Origin: Epibacterium ulvae
Lineage (GTDB): Bacteria > Pseudomonadota > Alphaproteobacteria > Rhodobacterales > Rhodobacteraceae
Length of the DNA: 43,694 nucleotides
Assembly: GCF_018678075.1 (NCBI RefSeq)
Contig: NZ_JAHHIR010000060.1
Location: 1 to 43,694, forward strand
Direction of reading: 5' to 3'
The stretch's first letter is position 1, and each line of letters begins with the position of its first letter. The notes under the pieces are model-generated. The model ran no database searches and was not told the origin of the DNA. It worked only from the letters and a program-made list of their open reading frames with translations. Positions 8,012 through 17,112 of the stretch are shown in pieces. A program made the translations under genes and the position numbers.

Positions 8012-8672
8012 AGCCGATTTTGACATCCCCCAAATGCGCAGGCTGCGGCACCTCCAGCCGGGCGTCTGGATCGTCTACTGGCGGATGCAGCGTTATGGTG
8101 ATCGGCAGCACACCGGCCCAGATCGGCAAGGCATAGTCTTCCTCGTCATCGCTTGGACCACCAGTGCGCACTTTGGCGGCACCTTCGGTGATTGGCATGC
8201 GCATCACGGCGGTCGCCTTGAACTCTTGCGCGTTCATCGGGCGCAAGGTCTCCCACCGGCCGGGAAACCAGGCATCAAACATCAGCTCAAGACTGTTTGC
8301 CGCGTGATCGCCATGCACCCGCTCGGCCTCTCCAAACAGCATAACAGACCGGAAATTGACCGAATGGTGCATGGCGGAGCGCGCCAGGACATAACCATCC
8401 AGACAAGACACGCTCAGACAGACTTTGCGCCCCTCCATCGCGCGCAAGGCTCGGCTGGCGGAGGAGCCGTGCCAATAGACGTAATCGCCCTCTCTCCATT
8501 GCAGGGTTGGCAAAATCGATGGCGCACCGTCCATTTCATAGGCGATATGGGCCATTGGCATCGCAGCCAGAACCGCGTCGATGGCTTCGCGATCATAGTG
8601 ACCCCGCTCATGTGAGCGGCGCAGGCGGCTGCGGTCGGTTTTCAAATCGGATGTGTCGGGGGCTTGGGACAT
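8010..8672 (-). CDS. pyridoxamine 5'-phosphate oxidase-family (FMN split-barrel) protein
   Basis: A 220-residue flavin split-barrel protein, recognised from HIAYEMDGAPSILPTLQWREGDYVYWHGS, RALRAMEGRKVCLSVSCLDG and NFRSVMLFGEA. This group is often labelled a flavin-nucleotide-binding or PPOX-class protein. It is not PdxH itself, and whether it acts on a pyridoxal vitamer is unknown. I chose the ATG at 8672 because AAGGA lies upstream; the open frame runs 15 codons further. It is divergent from a MocR/GabR-type regulator with about 92 bases between starts. Such regulators commonly control the neighbouring divergent gene, so this is the likely target. Confidence 0.75.
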   Translation of the reverse strand: MSQAPDTSDLKTDRSRLRRSHERGHYDREAIDAVLAAMPMAHIAYEMDGAPSILPTLQWREGDYVYWHGSSASRALRAMEGRKVCLSVSCLDGYVLARSAMHHSVNFRSVMLFGEAERVHGDHAANSLELMFDAWFPGRWETLRPMNAQEFKATAVMRMPITEGAAKVRTGGPSDDEEDYALPIWAGVLPITITLHPPVDDPDARLEVPQPAHLGDVKIG

Positions 8673-8764
8673 GGCCTGCTTCCTTGGTTGCGTTTGAAAA
8701 GCAGAGCTACGCGACAATTGGACACTTCATAAGATCCAGTTTTTGACTATTGTTGCATACCAAT

Positions 8765-10162
8765 ATGATTGATCTCTCTGCCCTACTCTCCTTCGATGAC
8801 CCCGCGCCCCGATACGCGCAACTGGCCCAGGCATTGCGCGGGGCCATTGCAGAGGGACAAATTGCACAAGGCACCCGCCTGCCGTCGTCGCGCGCCTTGG
8901 CCCTGGACCTTGGGGTGTCGCGCAGCACGGTTGTGCTGGCCTTTGACCAGTTAACGGCTGAAGGCTATCTGACCGCGCGACGTGGTTCAGGCGTTTTTGC
9001 GACCGATATCACCCCGTTGGCGGATGTTCCTGTATCAACGACGTCCACGCCAAGCCCACGCCCTGCCCCGTCGGCGCGGCCCGAGGTGTTGCGTCCCGGA
9101 GACCCGGATCCAACGCTGTTTCCCACCCGCGCCTGGGCCCGTACCCTCGCACGGGTGGCGCGCAGCACGCCCGAAGCGCTCTGCCTGCTCAGTGATCCAT
9201 TTGGCGACGACATGCTGCGTCAGGAAATCGCGACGTACCTGAGGCGTTGGCGCGGTATCACATGTTTCGCAGATCAAATTCTGGTCACTTCAGGCGCGCG
9301 TGAAGCACTGGAACTGGCGATTGATCTGACCATTGATAGGCAAGACATTGGTCTTGAAAGTCCGGGGTTTGCGCCGCTGCACCGGTTTGTAGCGGCACGC
9401 AATTGGCCCGTGCGCTGGCTGACGCCGGGGGCGCAAGGACCGGAAGCGCCGGACAAGTTGGCCAAAGTCACCGTGCTGACACCGTCCCATCAATTCCCCC
9501 TAGGCGGCACGCTGCCAATTGCGCAACGACGCGCATTCCTAAGTGCAGCCAAGGCGCAGGATGCCTGGATTATCGAAGACGATTTCGACAGTGAATTCCG
9601 TTACGCGGGTCAACCCGTGCCGGCTATGGCCGGGCTCGACCAACTGGGGCGTTGTCTCTATGTGGGGACGTTTTCCAAGACGTTTTCCCACTCGATCCGC
9701 CTTGGATACTTGGTCTTGCCCACCACATTGGTTCCCAAAATGCGCCAGCGGTTCATTCACCCCAGTGCAGGCGCGGGTATCACCGCGCAGCGCCCTTTGG
9801 CGATCTTTATGGCAGAGGGGCTATATGATCGCCACATCCGCCGCGCCCGACGTCGATATGGTGAACGATACGAGGCGGCAGTGGCCGCACTGCAGCGCTG
9901 GCCACAGGATTGGGGCACGTTCCAGACCCACCGCGCGGGCATGCAGATCGCATTTCACCTGTCCGCCGACCTTGATGATCACGCGATATGTGCAGCCGCC
10001 GCAACAGAGGGGTTTGCGGTGCAACCCCTGTCCGCCTGTGATCCAAACGGCAGTCAGCGTGGTCTGTTGATCGGCTTCTGCCGCTCTGAGGTTGCCGATA
10101 TTCCGGATCTCATCGCCCGGTTGGGCCGTCATGTGAGCGTTGCGCATAAAGCTGCGATTTGA
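8765..10162 (+). CDS. MocR/GabR-type regulator (GntR domain fused to aminotransferase fold)
   Basis: A 465-residue regulator. The N-terminal 70 residues form a GntR winged helix (YAQLAQALRGAIAEGQIAQG, LPSSRALALDLGVSRSTV). The rest is a class I aminotransferase-like domain whose PLP-binding lysine is predicted at about residue 305 (YVGTFSKTFSHSIRLGYLV). Family members bind PLP as effector-binding rather than catalytic proteins; PdxR and GabR are examples. I chose the ATG at 8765; a TTG at 8750 is in frame, and neither has a clear Shine-Dalgarno sequence. The divergent split-barrel gene is the obvious candidate target, which makes a vitamin B6-linked role plausible but unproven. Confidence 0.85.
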   Translation: MIDLSALLSFDDPAPRYAQLAQALRGAIAEGQIAQGTRLPSSRALALDLGVSRSTVVLAFDQLTAEGYLTARRGSGVFATDITPLADVPVSTTSTPSPRPAPSARPEVLRPGDPDPTLFPTRAWARTLARVARSTPEALCLLSDPFGDDMLRQEIATYLRRWRGITCFADQILVTSGAREALELAIDLTIDRQDIGLESPGFAPLHRFVAARNWPVRWLTPGAQGPEAPDKLAKVTVLTPSHQFPLGGTLPIAQRRAFLSAAKAQDAWIIEDDFDSEFRYAGQPVPAMAGLDQLGRCLYVGTFSKTFSHSIRLGYLVLPTTLVPKMRQRFIHPSAGAGITAQRPLAIFMAEGLYDRHIRRARRRYGERYEAAVAALQRWPQDWGTFQTHRAGMQIAFHLSADLDDHAICAAAATEGFAVQPLSACDPNGSQRGLLIGFCRSEVADIPDLIARLGRHVSVAHKAAI

Positions 10163-10200
10163 CCCTTTTCATTTGCCGCGCCACCTGTATAAATCGCCAC

Positions 10201-10287
10201 ATGACCATGCGTGCAGATATCATGACAGCCGACACCGCTTTTTGCGGTGCGCTTCTGCACGACCTACTGCTCCTAATCCGCCTCTGA
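10201..10287 (+). CDS. leuL: leuA leader peptide (leucine-rich attenuation peptide)
   Basis: A 28-codon open frame directly ahead of leuA. Its end reads LLHDLLLLIRL: seven of the last eleven codons are leucine, using CTT, CTG, CTA and CTC. Its TGA stop (10285-10287) lies inside the left arm of a 10-bp hairpin (10281-10316). A smaller hairpin (CACCGC/GCGGTG, 10233-10249) sits mid-frame. The arrangement is the classic form of translation-coupled attenuation, in which scarce Leu-tRNA stalls the ribosome. A TATAAA box at 10188-10193 would start transcription at or within a base or two of the ATG, giving a leaderless message like that known for Sinorhizobium trpL. In-frame ATGs at 10207 and 10222 are alternatives. 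Confidence 0.8.
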   Translation: MTMRADIMTADTAFCGALLHDLLLLIRL

Positions 10288-10316
10288 GCGTGCCATTCGG
10301 CGCGTCCGCTCAGAGG
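10281..10316 (+). terminator. attenuator-like hairpin of the leuA leader
   Basis: CCTCTGAGCG (10281-10290) pairs perfectly with CGCTCAGAGG (10307-10316) around a 16-base loop. Only GTTT follows, so the T run is poor for an intrinsic terminator. The left arm overlaps the end of the leader frame, which links folding to translation. GGCGCG in the loop (10299-10304) can also pair with CGCGCC at 10327-10332. Confidence 0.65.
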
Positions 10317-10372
10317 GTTTGGCATGCGCGCCACAGAATGGATTTAGGACAGAGACAAAGAAAGCTACCGAC

Positions 10373-11947
10373 ATGACAACAGCATCTGACACAGATCGCG
10401 TCTTTATTTTCGACACCACACTGCGTGACGGCGAACAAAGCCCCGGCGCGACCATGACCCATGATGAAAAGCTGGAAATTGCCGAGCTTCTAGATGACAT
10501 GGGCGTCGATATCATCGAAGCCGGTTTCCCGATTGCCTCCGAAGGCGATTTCCGCGCGGTTTCCGAAATTTCCGAACGGTCAAAGAACGCGATGATTTGC
10601 GGTCTGGCACGTGCCAATTTCAAAGACATCGACCGCTGCGCCGAAGCGGTGCGCAAGGCCGCGCAGCCACGCATTCACACCTTTATCGGCACCTCCGCGC
10701 TGCACCGGGCGATCCCCAACCTCACCATGGATGAGATGGCTGACAAGATTCACGACACGGTCAGCCACGCGCGCAACCTGGTGGACAATGTTCAATGGTC
10801 GCCGATGGATGCGACCCGGACCGAATGGGATTATCTGTGCCGAGTGATCGAGATTGCGATCAAAGCGGGTGCGACGACGATCAATATTCCCGATACCGTC
10901 GGCTACACCGCCCCTGCCGAAAGCGCTGATCTGATCAAACGTCTGATCGAGACTGTGCCGGGCGCGGATGATGTGATCTTTGCCACCCATTGCCATAACG
11001 ATCTGGGCATGGCGACTGCAAACGCGCTGGCGGCTGTGGCCGGTGGTGCGCGTCAGATCGAATGCACTATCAACGGTCTGGGTGAACGTGCGGGCAACAC
11101 CGCGCTGGAAGAGGTCGTGATGGCGCTGAAAGTGCGCAACGACATCATGCCATTCACCACCGGCATCGACACCCAGAAGATCATGCATATCTCCCGCCGG
11201 GTTTCGACCGTTTCCGGATTTGTGGTGCAACCGAACAAGGCGATCGTGGGCAAAAACGCCTTTGCTCACGAATCTGGCATCCACCAGGATGGCATGCTGA
11301 AAAACAAAGAAACCTTTGAGATCATGCGCCCGGAGGATGTGGGCCTGTCCGGCACCTCACTGCCGCTTGGCAAACACTCTGGCCGTGCGGCGCTGCGCGA
11401 CAAGCTTTCGCAACTGGGGTTTGAGATTGGTGACAACCAGCTGAAAGACCTGTTTGTCCGCTTCAAAGAACTGGCGGACCGCAAGAAAGAAGTGCTGGAC
11501 GATGATATCATCGCCCTGATGCGCGTCAGTGAAAACGCCGAAGAAGATCACCTGCAACTGGTGTCGATGAAAGTGGTCTGCGGCACCGGCGGTCCGGCCG
11601 AAGCAACGGTTGAGATGGAAGTCGACGGCAAGGACATCACGGCCACCTCCGAAGGGGACGGCCCGGTTGACGCAACCTTCAAAGCGATCCGCAAGATCTA
11701 CCCGAACACCGCGCGCCTGCAGCTTTATCAAGTGCATGCGGTAACCGCCGGCACCGACGCGCAGGCGACGGTTACGGTTCGTCTGGAAGAAGACGGCAAT
11801 ATCGCAACCGGTGAAAGCGCCAATACTGATACGGTGGTTTCCTCGGCCAAAGCCTATATCCACGCGCTGAACCGTCTGATTGTGCGCCGTGGCAAGATCG
11901 GTGAAGGCGTCGACGCGCGTGAGATCTCGTACAAAGATGTCCATTAG
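10373..11947 (+). CDS. leuA: 2-isopropylmalate synthase
   Basis: A 524-residue enzyme for the first committed step of leucine synthesis: acetyl-CoA plus 2-ketoisovalerate to 2-isopropylmalate. The TIM-barrel domain begins FIFDTTLRDGEQSPG; metal ligands lie in HCHND (206-210) and the GLGERAGN motif follows. The C-terminal LeuA dimerisation/allosteric domain (from about residue 390) is present, so leucine feedback inhibition is expected. I chose the ATG at 10373 because the upstream in-frame ATG at 10319 adds 18 residues that lie in the regulatory leader. Regulation is probably by attenuation through leuL. A long hairpin follows the stop. Confidence 0.95.
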   Translation: MTTASDTDRVFIFDTTLRDGEQSPGATMTHDEKLEIAELLDDMGVDIIEAGFPIASEGDFRAVSEISERSKNAMICGLARANFKDIDRCAEAVRKAAQPRIHTFIGTSALHRAIPNLTMDEMADKIHDTVSHARNLVDNVQWSPMDATRTEWDYLCRVIEIAIKAGATTINIPDTVGYTAPAESADLIKRLIETVPGADDVIFATHCHNDLGMATANALAAVAGGARQIECTINGLGERAGNTALEEVVMALKVRNDIMPFTTGIDTQKIMHISRRVSTVSGFVVQPNKAIVGKNAFAHESGIHQDGMLKNKETFEIMRPEDVGLSGTSLPLGKHSGRAALRDKLSQLGFEIGDNQLKDLFVRFKELADRKKEVLDDDIIALMRVSENAEEDHLQLVSMKVVCGTGGPAEATVEMEVDGKDITATSEGDGPVDATFKAIRKIYPNTARLQLYQVHAVTAGTDAQATVTVRLEEDGNIATGESANTDTVVSSAKAYIHALNRLIVRRGKIGEGVDAREISYKDVH

Positions 11948-11956
11948 GGAAACGTA

Positions 11957-11987
11957 GGGTTGGATACCTCTTTGAGGTGTCCAACCC
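11957..11987 (+). terminator. long hairpin after leuA
   Basis: GGGTTGGA plus ACCTC pairs with GAGGT plus TCCAACCC (11957-11987), with one G-T pair and a TTT loop: a 14-bp stem 10 bases after the leuA stop. No T run follows, so it may be a Rho-dependent end or an RNA-stabilising structure. Confidence 0.6.
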
Positions 11988-12074
11988 CACACTCATCTAA
12001 GAGGCTTTCCAACTTAAGAATTTCATAAAAACTTCCTTTTAATCTCCGCTGTGCAAAGAGCACCTGGAGGTCAA

Positions 12075-13499
12075 ATGTCACACCTTGCGCACACAAATAA
12101 TCCGGCAAAATTTGAGATTGGAACATATCTCCGATTTGCGCAGGATGGCCAGTACACATCGGCATTTTCCTACCTTCAGCCGTTTGTTGCACAAGCCCCC
12201 CAGAATCCAGACCTCTTGGAACTGGTGTCAGAGTGTTACTGGCAGCTGGGAATGAAACAGCGTTCATTGTCTGTCTTACAGCTTGTGGTGCAAATGTATC
12301 CTCAAAGGCAGCAGAGCATCTTTTGCTTGGCTGGACGTTTGGGACAGATCGGGCAAACTGAAGCAGCCAAAGCTATCTACCATGCGCTGATCCAAGATAA
12401 CCCGGACAATGTCGACGCCTATATTGGTCTGACCTTCGTGGAAGATTTGCAACCTGGCAATCCAACTACCGAGCGGCTTCGGCAGTTCTTGGACGATCCG
12501 TCATTGTCTCGTAACAACCGTTACACCTTGCTTACGGCACTTGGGCACATCCTTAAGAAGCACAGCCCAGATGAAGCATTCATGCTTTTTACGCAATCCA
12601 ACGCTCTACAAGAAGCCCCCTATTCGCCAACTGAGATTGAAAATGAGGTCGAGGCACAAGGAAAAGCGTTCAAGTCACCCGTTAGGATTGCGCAGCCTCC
12701 TCAAGGGAATGTACCAAACTTCGCCTTCATTGTCGGGCTGCCGCGTTCGGGTACAACCCTTTTGGATGCCATGCTGACTCGGCATCCGGAAATAGCAAGT
12801 ACGAACGAAAGCACCGAACTTGTGGGGGCCAGGAAGATGGCCCAGACCCTTGCCGAGATAAAAGAACAAGACGGGCCTGCAAATTACTGGTCATGGACCA
12901 ACACGGTCGGGCAATCCACTTTAGAACATGCGCGCTCCAGCTTCTTTTCAAATGTCCATCTGCCAGTTGGTGCAAAACCGAGCCTAGTGATCAACAAGCT
13001 CCCTCACAATCGGTTTGAATTGGGTTTTGCTCAGATGATCCTACCGCAAAACCGTTCTATATTCTTGATGCGTCACCCTTTGGACGTTGGTTTGTCGCTT
13101 TTTACAACGAACCTCAAAGACGGCTATGAATACACACGCAGGCTCGAATGGATTGGGCATATGATCCGCCAGACCTACAGGAGCCTGGACGACTTCAAAT
13201 CAAAGCTAGGTGACTCCCTGCGGGTGCAATCGTACAGAGCATTGGTGACAAATACCGAACCCCAAATGCAGGCTATTTTGAATCATCTCGAAATGCCATG
13301 GGACCCGGCGTGTATGTCCCCTGAGAGCTCCGAACAGGCGATGGTCACCGCCTACTCCGCTCAGGTTCGCAACGGGGTAAACTCCTCTGGCCTTGGGAAG
13401 TGGCAAAAATTTGAATGCCACCTCGCTCCATTGATCGACGCGCTCGGTGGTTGGAGATGGATCAAGGATTGGGAAGCAAGAGACGCAGACCTCGGCTGA
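12075..13499 (+). CDS. TPR-sulfotransferase fusion protein
   Basis: A 474-residue protein. The first 200 residues are helical repeats of TPR type (DLLELVSECYWQLGMKQRSL, AEAAKAIYHALIQDNPDNVDAYIGL-like units). The rest is a sulfotransferase domain with the 5'-PSB loop GLPRSGTTLLD at 221-231, which binds PAPS, and the 3'-phosphate motif in IFLMRHPLDVGLSLF. Family members sulfate sugars, lipids or peptides in the cytoplasm; no acceptor can be named. I chose the ATG at 12075 because GGAGG lies five bases upstream; an ATG at 12051 is in frame. By eye the gene is more A/T-rich than its neighbours and uses codons rare nearby (TTA, ATA, AGG), which suggests horizontal acquisition. It ends six bases from convergent rlmJ. 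Confidence 0.82.
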   Translation: MSHLAHTNNPAKFEIGTYLRFAQDGQYTSAFSYLQPFVAQAPQNPDLLELVSECYWQLGMKQRSLSVLQLVVQMYPQRQQSIFCLAGRLGQIGQTEAAKAIYHALIQDNPDNVDAYIGLTFVEDLQPGNPTTERLRQFLDDPSLSRNNRYTLLTALGHILKKHSPDEAFMLFTQSNALQEAPYSPTEIENEVEAQGKAFKSPVRIAQPPQGNVPNFAFIVGLPRSGTTLLDAMLTRHPEIASTNESTELVGARKMAQTLAEIKEQDGPANYWSWTNTVGQSTLEHARSSFFSNVHLPVGAKPSLVINKLPHNRFELGFAQMILPQNRSIFLMRHPLDVGLSLFTTNLKDGYEYTRRLEWIGHMIRQTYRSLDDFKSKLGDSLRVQSYRALVTNTEPQMQAILNHLEMPWDPACMSPESSEQAMVTAYSAQVRNGVNSSGLGKWQKFECHLAPLIDALGGWRWIKDWEARDADLG

Positions 13500-13505
13500 T
13501 CACAA

Positions 13506-14294
13506 TCACACGAGATGAGAGAACAGCTGATCCAATTGCTTTGCCTGCGCCTCCATACCGTAAGGGGCGTTCACGATGAACATGCCGGATCCAATCATGC
13601 CGTGGTTTTCGCGGGCGGCTGGAAAGGTAACCTCGTGCCGCACAACGCCCGGCAAGCCTTGATGCTCCAACGCGTTCAGCATCTGTGCGTGGCGTCCGTC
13701 ACGCAGGATCGGATACCACAAGGCGATGATGCCAACGTTCCATTTGCGATGCAGCTTGGCAATGATGCCCGGTAGGCGTGCGTATTCGGTTTTCACCTCA
13801 TAGCTTGGATCGATCAACAACATCCCTCGGCGCGGCGTCGGCGGCGCAATGGACAGCGCCAAGTCATACCCGTCTTGTTGACGATTGCGGGCACCCGTGC
13901 CCTTGAGAGCATCCTCTAGTGCCGCAAATTCCTGCGGATGCAATTCCGCAAAATGCATAGTGTCCTGCACCCGCAGCAAAGACGCCGCAATCACCGGCGA
14001 TCCCGGATAGGCATGGTCACCGTGTTTGGCACGTATATCGGCAATCGCTTCCAAAAGCGGGTGATCAGGTGGCAAAATCCCATCGGTCAACACACGCTCC
14101 ACGCCGGCCGCCGCTTCACCGGTTTTGACCGCCTCTGGCGCATCCAACTGGTAGAGCCCGCGCCCCGCATGGCTTTCCATATAGGTCAGCGGCTTTTCCT
14201 TGCGGGTGAGATAGGACAGCATCCAAGCCAGAAGCGCATGTTTCTGCACATCTGCCAAATTGCCTGCGTGATAGATATGTTGATAGGAGAGCAT
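13506..14294 (-). CDS. rlmJ: 23S rRNA (adenine(2030)-N6)-methyltransferase RlmJ
   Basis: A 262-residue SAM-dependent methyltransferase, earlier named ComJ/YhiR/DUF519, that modifies A2030 of 23S rRNA. The start MLSYQHIYHAGNLADVQKHALL is characteristic. SHAGRGLYQ forms part of the SAM site and LIDPSYE is the catalytic NPPY/DPPY-type motif. Length is slightly below the E. coli protein. It is convergent with the sulfotransferase gene and divergent from mreB. Confidence 0.9.
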   Translation of the reverse strand: MLSYQHIYHAGNLADVQKHALLAWMLSYLTRKEKPLTYMESHAGRGLYQLDAPEAVKTGEAAAGVERVLTDGILPPDHPLLEAIADIRAKHGDHAYPGSPVIAASLLRVQDTMHFAELHPQEFAALEDALKGTGARNRQQDGYDLALSIAPPTPRRGMLLIDPSYEVKTEYARLPGIIAKLHRKWNVGIIALWYPILRDGRHAQMLNALEHQGLPGVVRHEVTFPAARENHGMIGSGMFIVNAPYGMEAQAKQLDQLFSHLV

Positions 14295-14320
14295 CCCCCC
14301 CTGTACCCGGTGTCCAACAA

Positions 14321-15598
<1,278 letters not shown>

Positions 15599-15607
15599 GG
15601 CGTTGAC

Positions 15608-15628
15608 CTTCCCGGCCTGATCGGGAAG
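15608..15628 (+). other. intercistronic hairpin between mreB and mreC
   Basis: CTTCCCG (15608-15614) pairs with CGGGAAG (15622-15628) around a 7-base loop, just after the mreB stop. There is no T run. It could slow decay of the mreB part of the message or partly terminate it, giving more MreB than MreC/MreD. Confidence 0.5.
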
Positions 15629-15650
15629 CGCCATCCCCGAAAGGAACAAC

Positions 15651-16583
15651 GTGTCCCGAGACCGGACTCAGCGCGAAGACTATACAACCCCGCTGCGCCG
15701 CTTGCTCATCGGGATCCTGTGTTTGTGTCTTGCGGCTATGTTTCTGGTCTGGCGCATCGATAATCCCCGCGTTGAACGGTTTCGCGCGCAGGTGGTTGAT
15801 CGTTTTGTCCCCAATATGGACTGGGCCATGGCGCCCGTAACCGGCACCATCAAGTTGCTCCGTGATTTCCAGAGCTACCAGCGGCTCGCGGAACAAAACC
15901 AAGAACTGCGCTCTGAGTTGCGCCAGATGCGTGCCTGGAAAGAGGCCGCGCTCCAGCTGGAACAGGAAAACGCCCGTCTGTTGGATTTGAACAATGTCCG
16001 CCTTGATCCTCGACTGACCTTTATCACCGGGGTTGTCATGGCCGACAGTGGCTCACCATTTCGCCAGTCCGTCTTGCTGAACGTGGGCGCGCGGGACGGC
16101 ATTCAGGACGGCTGGGCCGCGATGGACGGGATCGGCCTTGTAGGTCGTATCTCCGGCACCGGACGCAACACTGCACGAGTGATCCTGCTCACTGATACCG
16201 CGATGGCCGTGCCCGCGACGATCCAACCCTCGGGCCAGACCGCTTTGGTGACCGGCGACAACACGGCGGCGCCGGTGCTTAACTTTTTGGAAAACTCCGA
16301 TTTGGTGCGCCCCGGTGACCGGGTGATCAGCTCTGGTGACGGCAGTGTCTTTCCGGCAGGTCTGCTGATCGGTCAGGTCGCTCAGGATCCGTCAGGACGT
16401 TTGCGCGTACGTCTGTCGGCAGATTACGAACGTTTGGAATTTCTGCGTGTCTTGCGCCACCATGGCACCGAAGTGATTTCGGATTCTGGTGGTTTGGTGG
16501 TCCCTGCCCCGGACGCGACAACCCCTCGGGCGCGGCCTGAAAACCTTGATGAATTGGCGCAGGGCGAGGACGACAATGGCTAG
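15651..16583 (+). CDS. mreC: cell shape-determining protein MreC
   Basis: A 310-residue single-pass inner-membrane protein. The transmembrane segment is at about 18-36 (LLIGILCLCLAAMFLVW), followed by a coiled coil at about 75-110 (LAEQNQELRSELRQMRAWKEAA) and the periplasmic beta-barrel domain. MreC bridges MreB and the PBP2-RodA synthase. It starts with GTG at 15651 behind AAGGA. The C-terminal tail is proline- and acid-rich. It overlaps mreD by eight bases. Confidence 0.92.
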   Translation: MSRDRTQREDYTTPLRRLLIGILCLCLAAMFLVWRIDNPRVERFRAQVVDRFVPNMDWAMAPVTGTIKLLRDFQSYQRLAEQNQELRSELRQMRAWKEAALQLEQENARLLDLNNVRLDPRLTFITGVVMADSGSPFRQSVLLNVGARDGIQDGWAAMDGIGLVGRISGTGRNTARVILLTDTAMAVPATIQPSGQTALVTGDNTAAPVLNFLENSDLVRPGDRVISSGDGSVFPAGLLIGQVAQDPSGRLRVRLSADYERLEFLRVLRHHGTEVISDSGGLVVPAPDATTPRARPENLDELAQGEDDNG

Positions 16584-17112
16584 CGGTCAACGCGCGCGTG
16601 TCTGGCTGATGCGGGGGACATTTTCCCTGTTGGTGCTGATCATTATGTTCTTCCAACTGCTCCCGCTGGAAACACAGCCGCGACAATGGGCACCACCGGA
16701 TCTGATCATGGGCTTGGCCTTTGTCTGGGCTCTTAGACGGCCGGATTATGTGCCCGCCTTTCTGCTCGCGACACTTTTACTGCTGTCTGATCTGTTGTTC
16801 CAGCGCCCGCCGGGGTTGATGGCCCTGCTGATCATTTTGGCCTGCGAGATCCTCAAGGTGCGAATCCTGTCCAACCGGGAAACGACGTTTATGGCGGAAT
16901 GGATCGAGGTTGCGCTGGCCATTGCCGCCGTCACCGCGCTCAATCGCGTTGTTTTGAACCTGACGGGCGTTGCGCAAGCCTCTTTGACGCTGACAATGAT
17001 CCAGATGATCATGACAATTGGAATTTACCCGATTCTCATTGCTTTCAGCCAAACTGTATTGGGTGTGCGCAAGCTGACTCCGGTCGAAGCAGATGCCATA
17101 GGAAACCGCTAA
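16576..17112 (+). CDS. mreD: rod shape-determining protein MreD
   Basis: A 178-residue polytopic membrane protein of the elongasome, with about five hydrophobic segments starting at LLVLIIMFFQLLPL. The ATG at 16576 overlaps the mreC stop and the mreD stop overlaps the next start (TAATG), both typical of translational coupling in this operon. Sequence is weakly conserved across the family; position between mreC and PBP2 supports the call. Confidence 0.9.
   Translation: MASGQRARVWLMRGTFSLLVLIIMFFQLLPLETQPRQWAPPDLIMGLAFVWALRRPDYVPAFLLATLLLLSDLLFQRPPGLMALLIILACEILKVRILSNRETTFMAEWIEVALAIAAVTALNRVVLNLTGVAQASLTLTMIQMIMTIGIYPILIAFSQTVLGVRKLTPVEADAIGNR

Noticed and set aside
10159-10193. TTGACC with TATAAA as the leuL promoter
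   Set aside because: The spacing is 23 bases, too long for a standard promoter. The TATAAA alone is mentioned as a possible -10 box.
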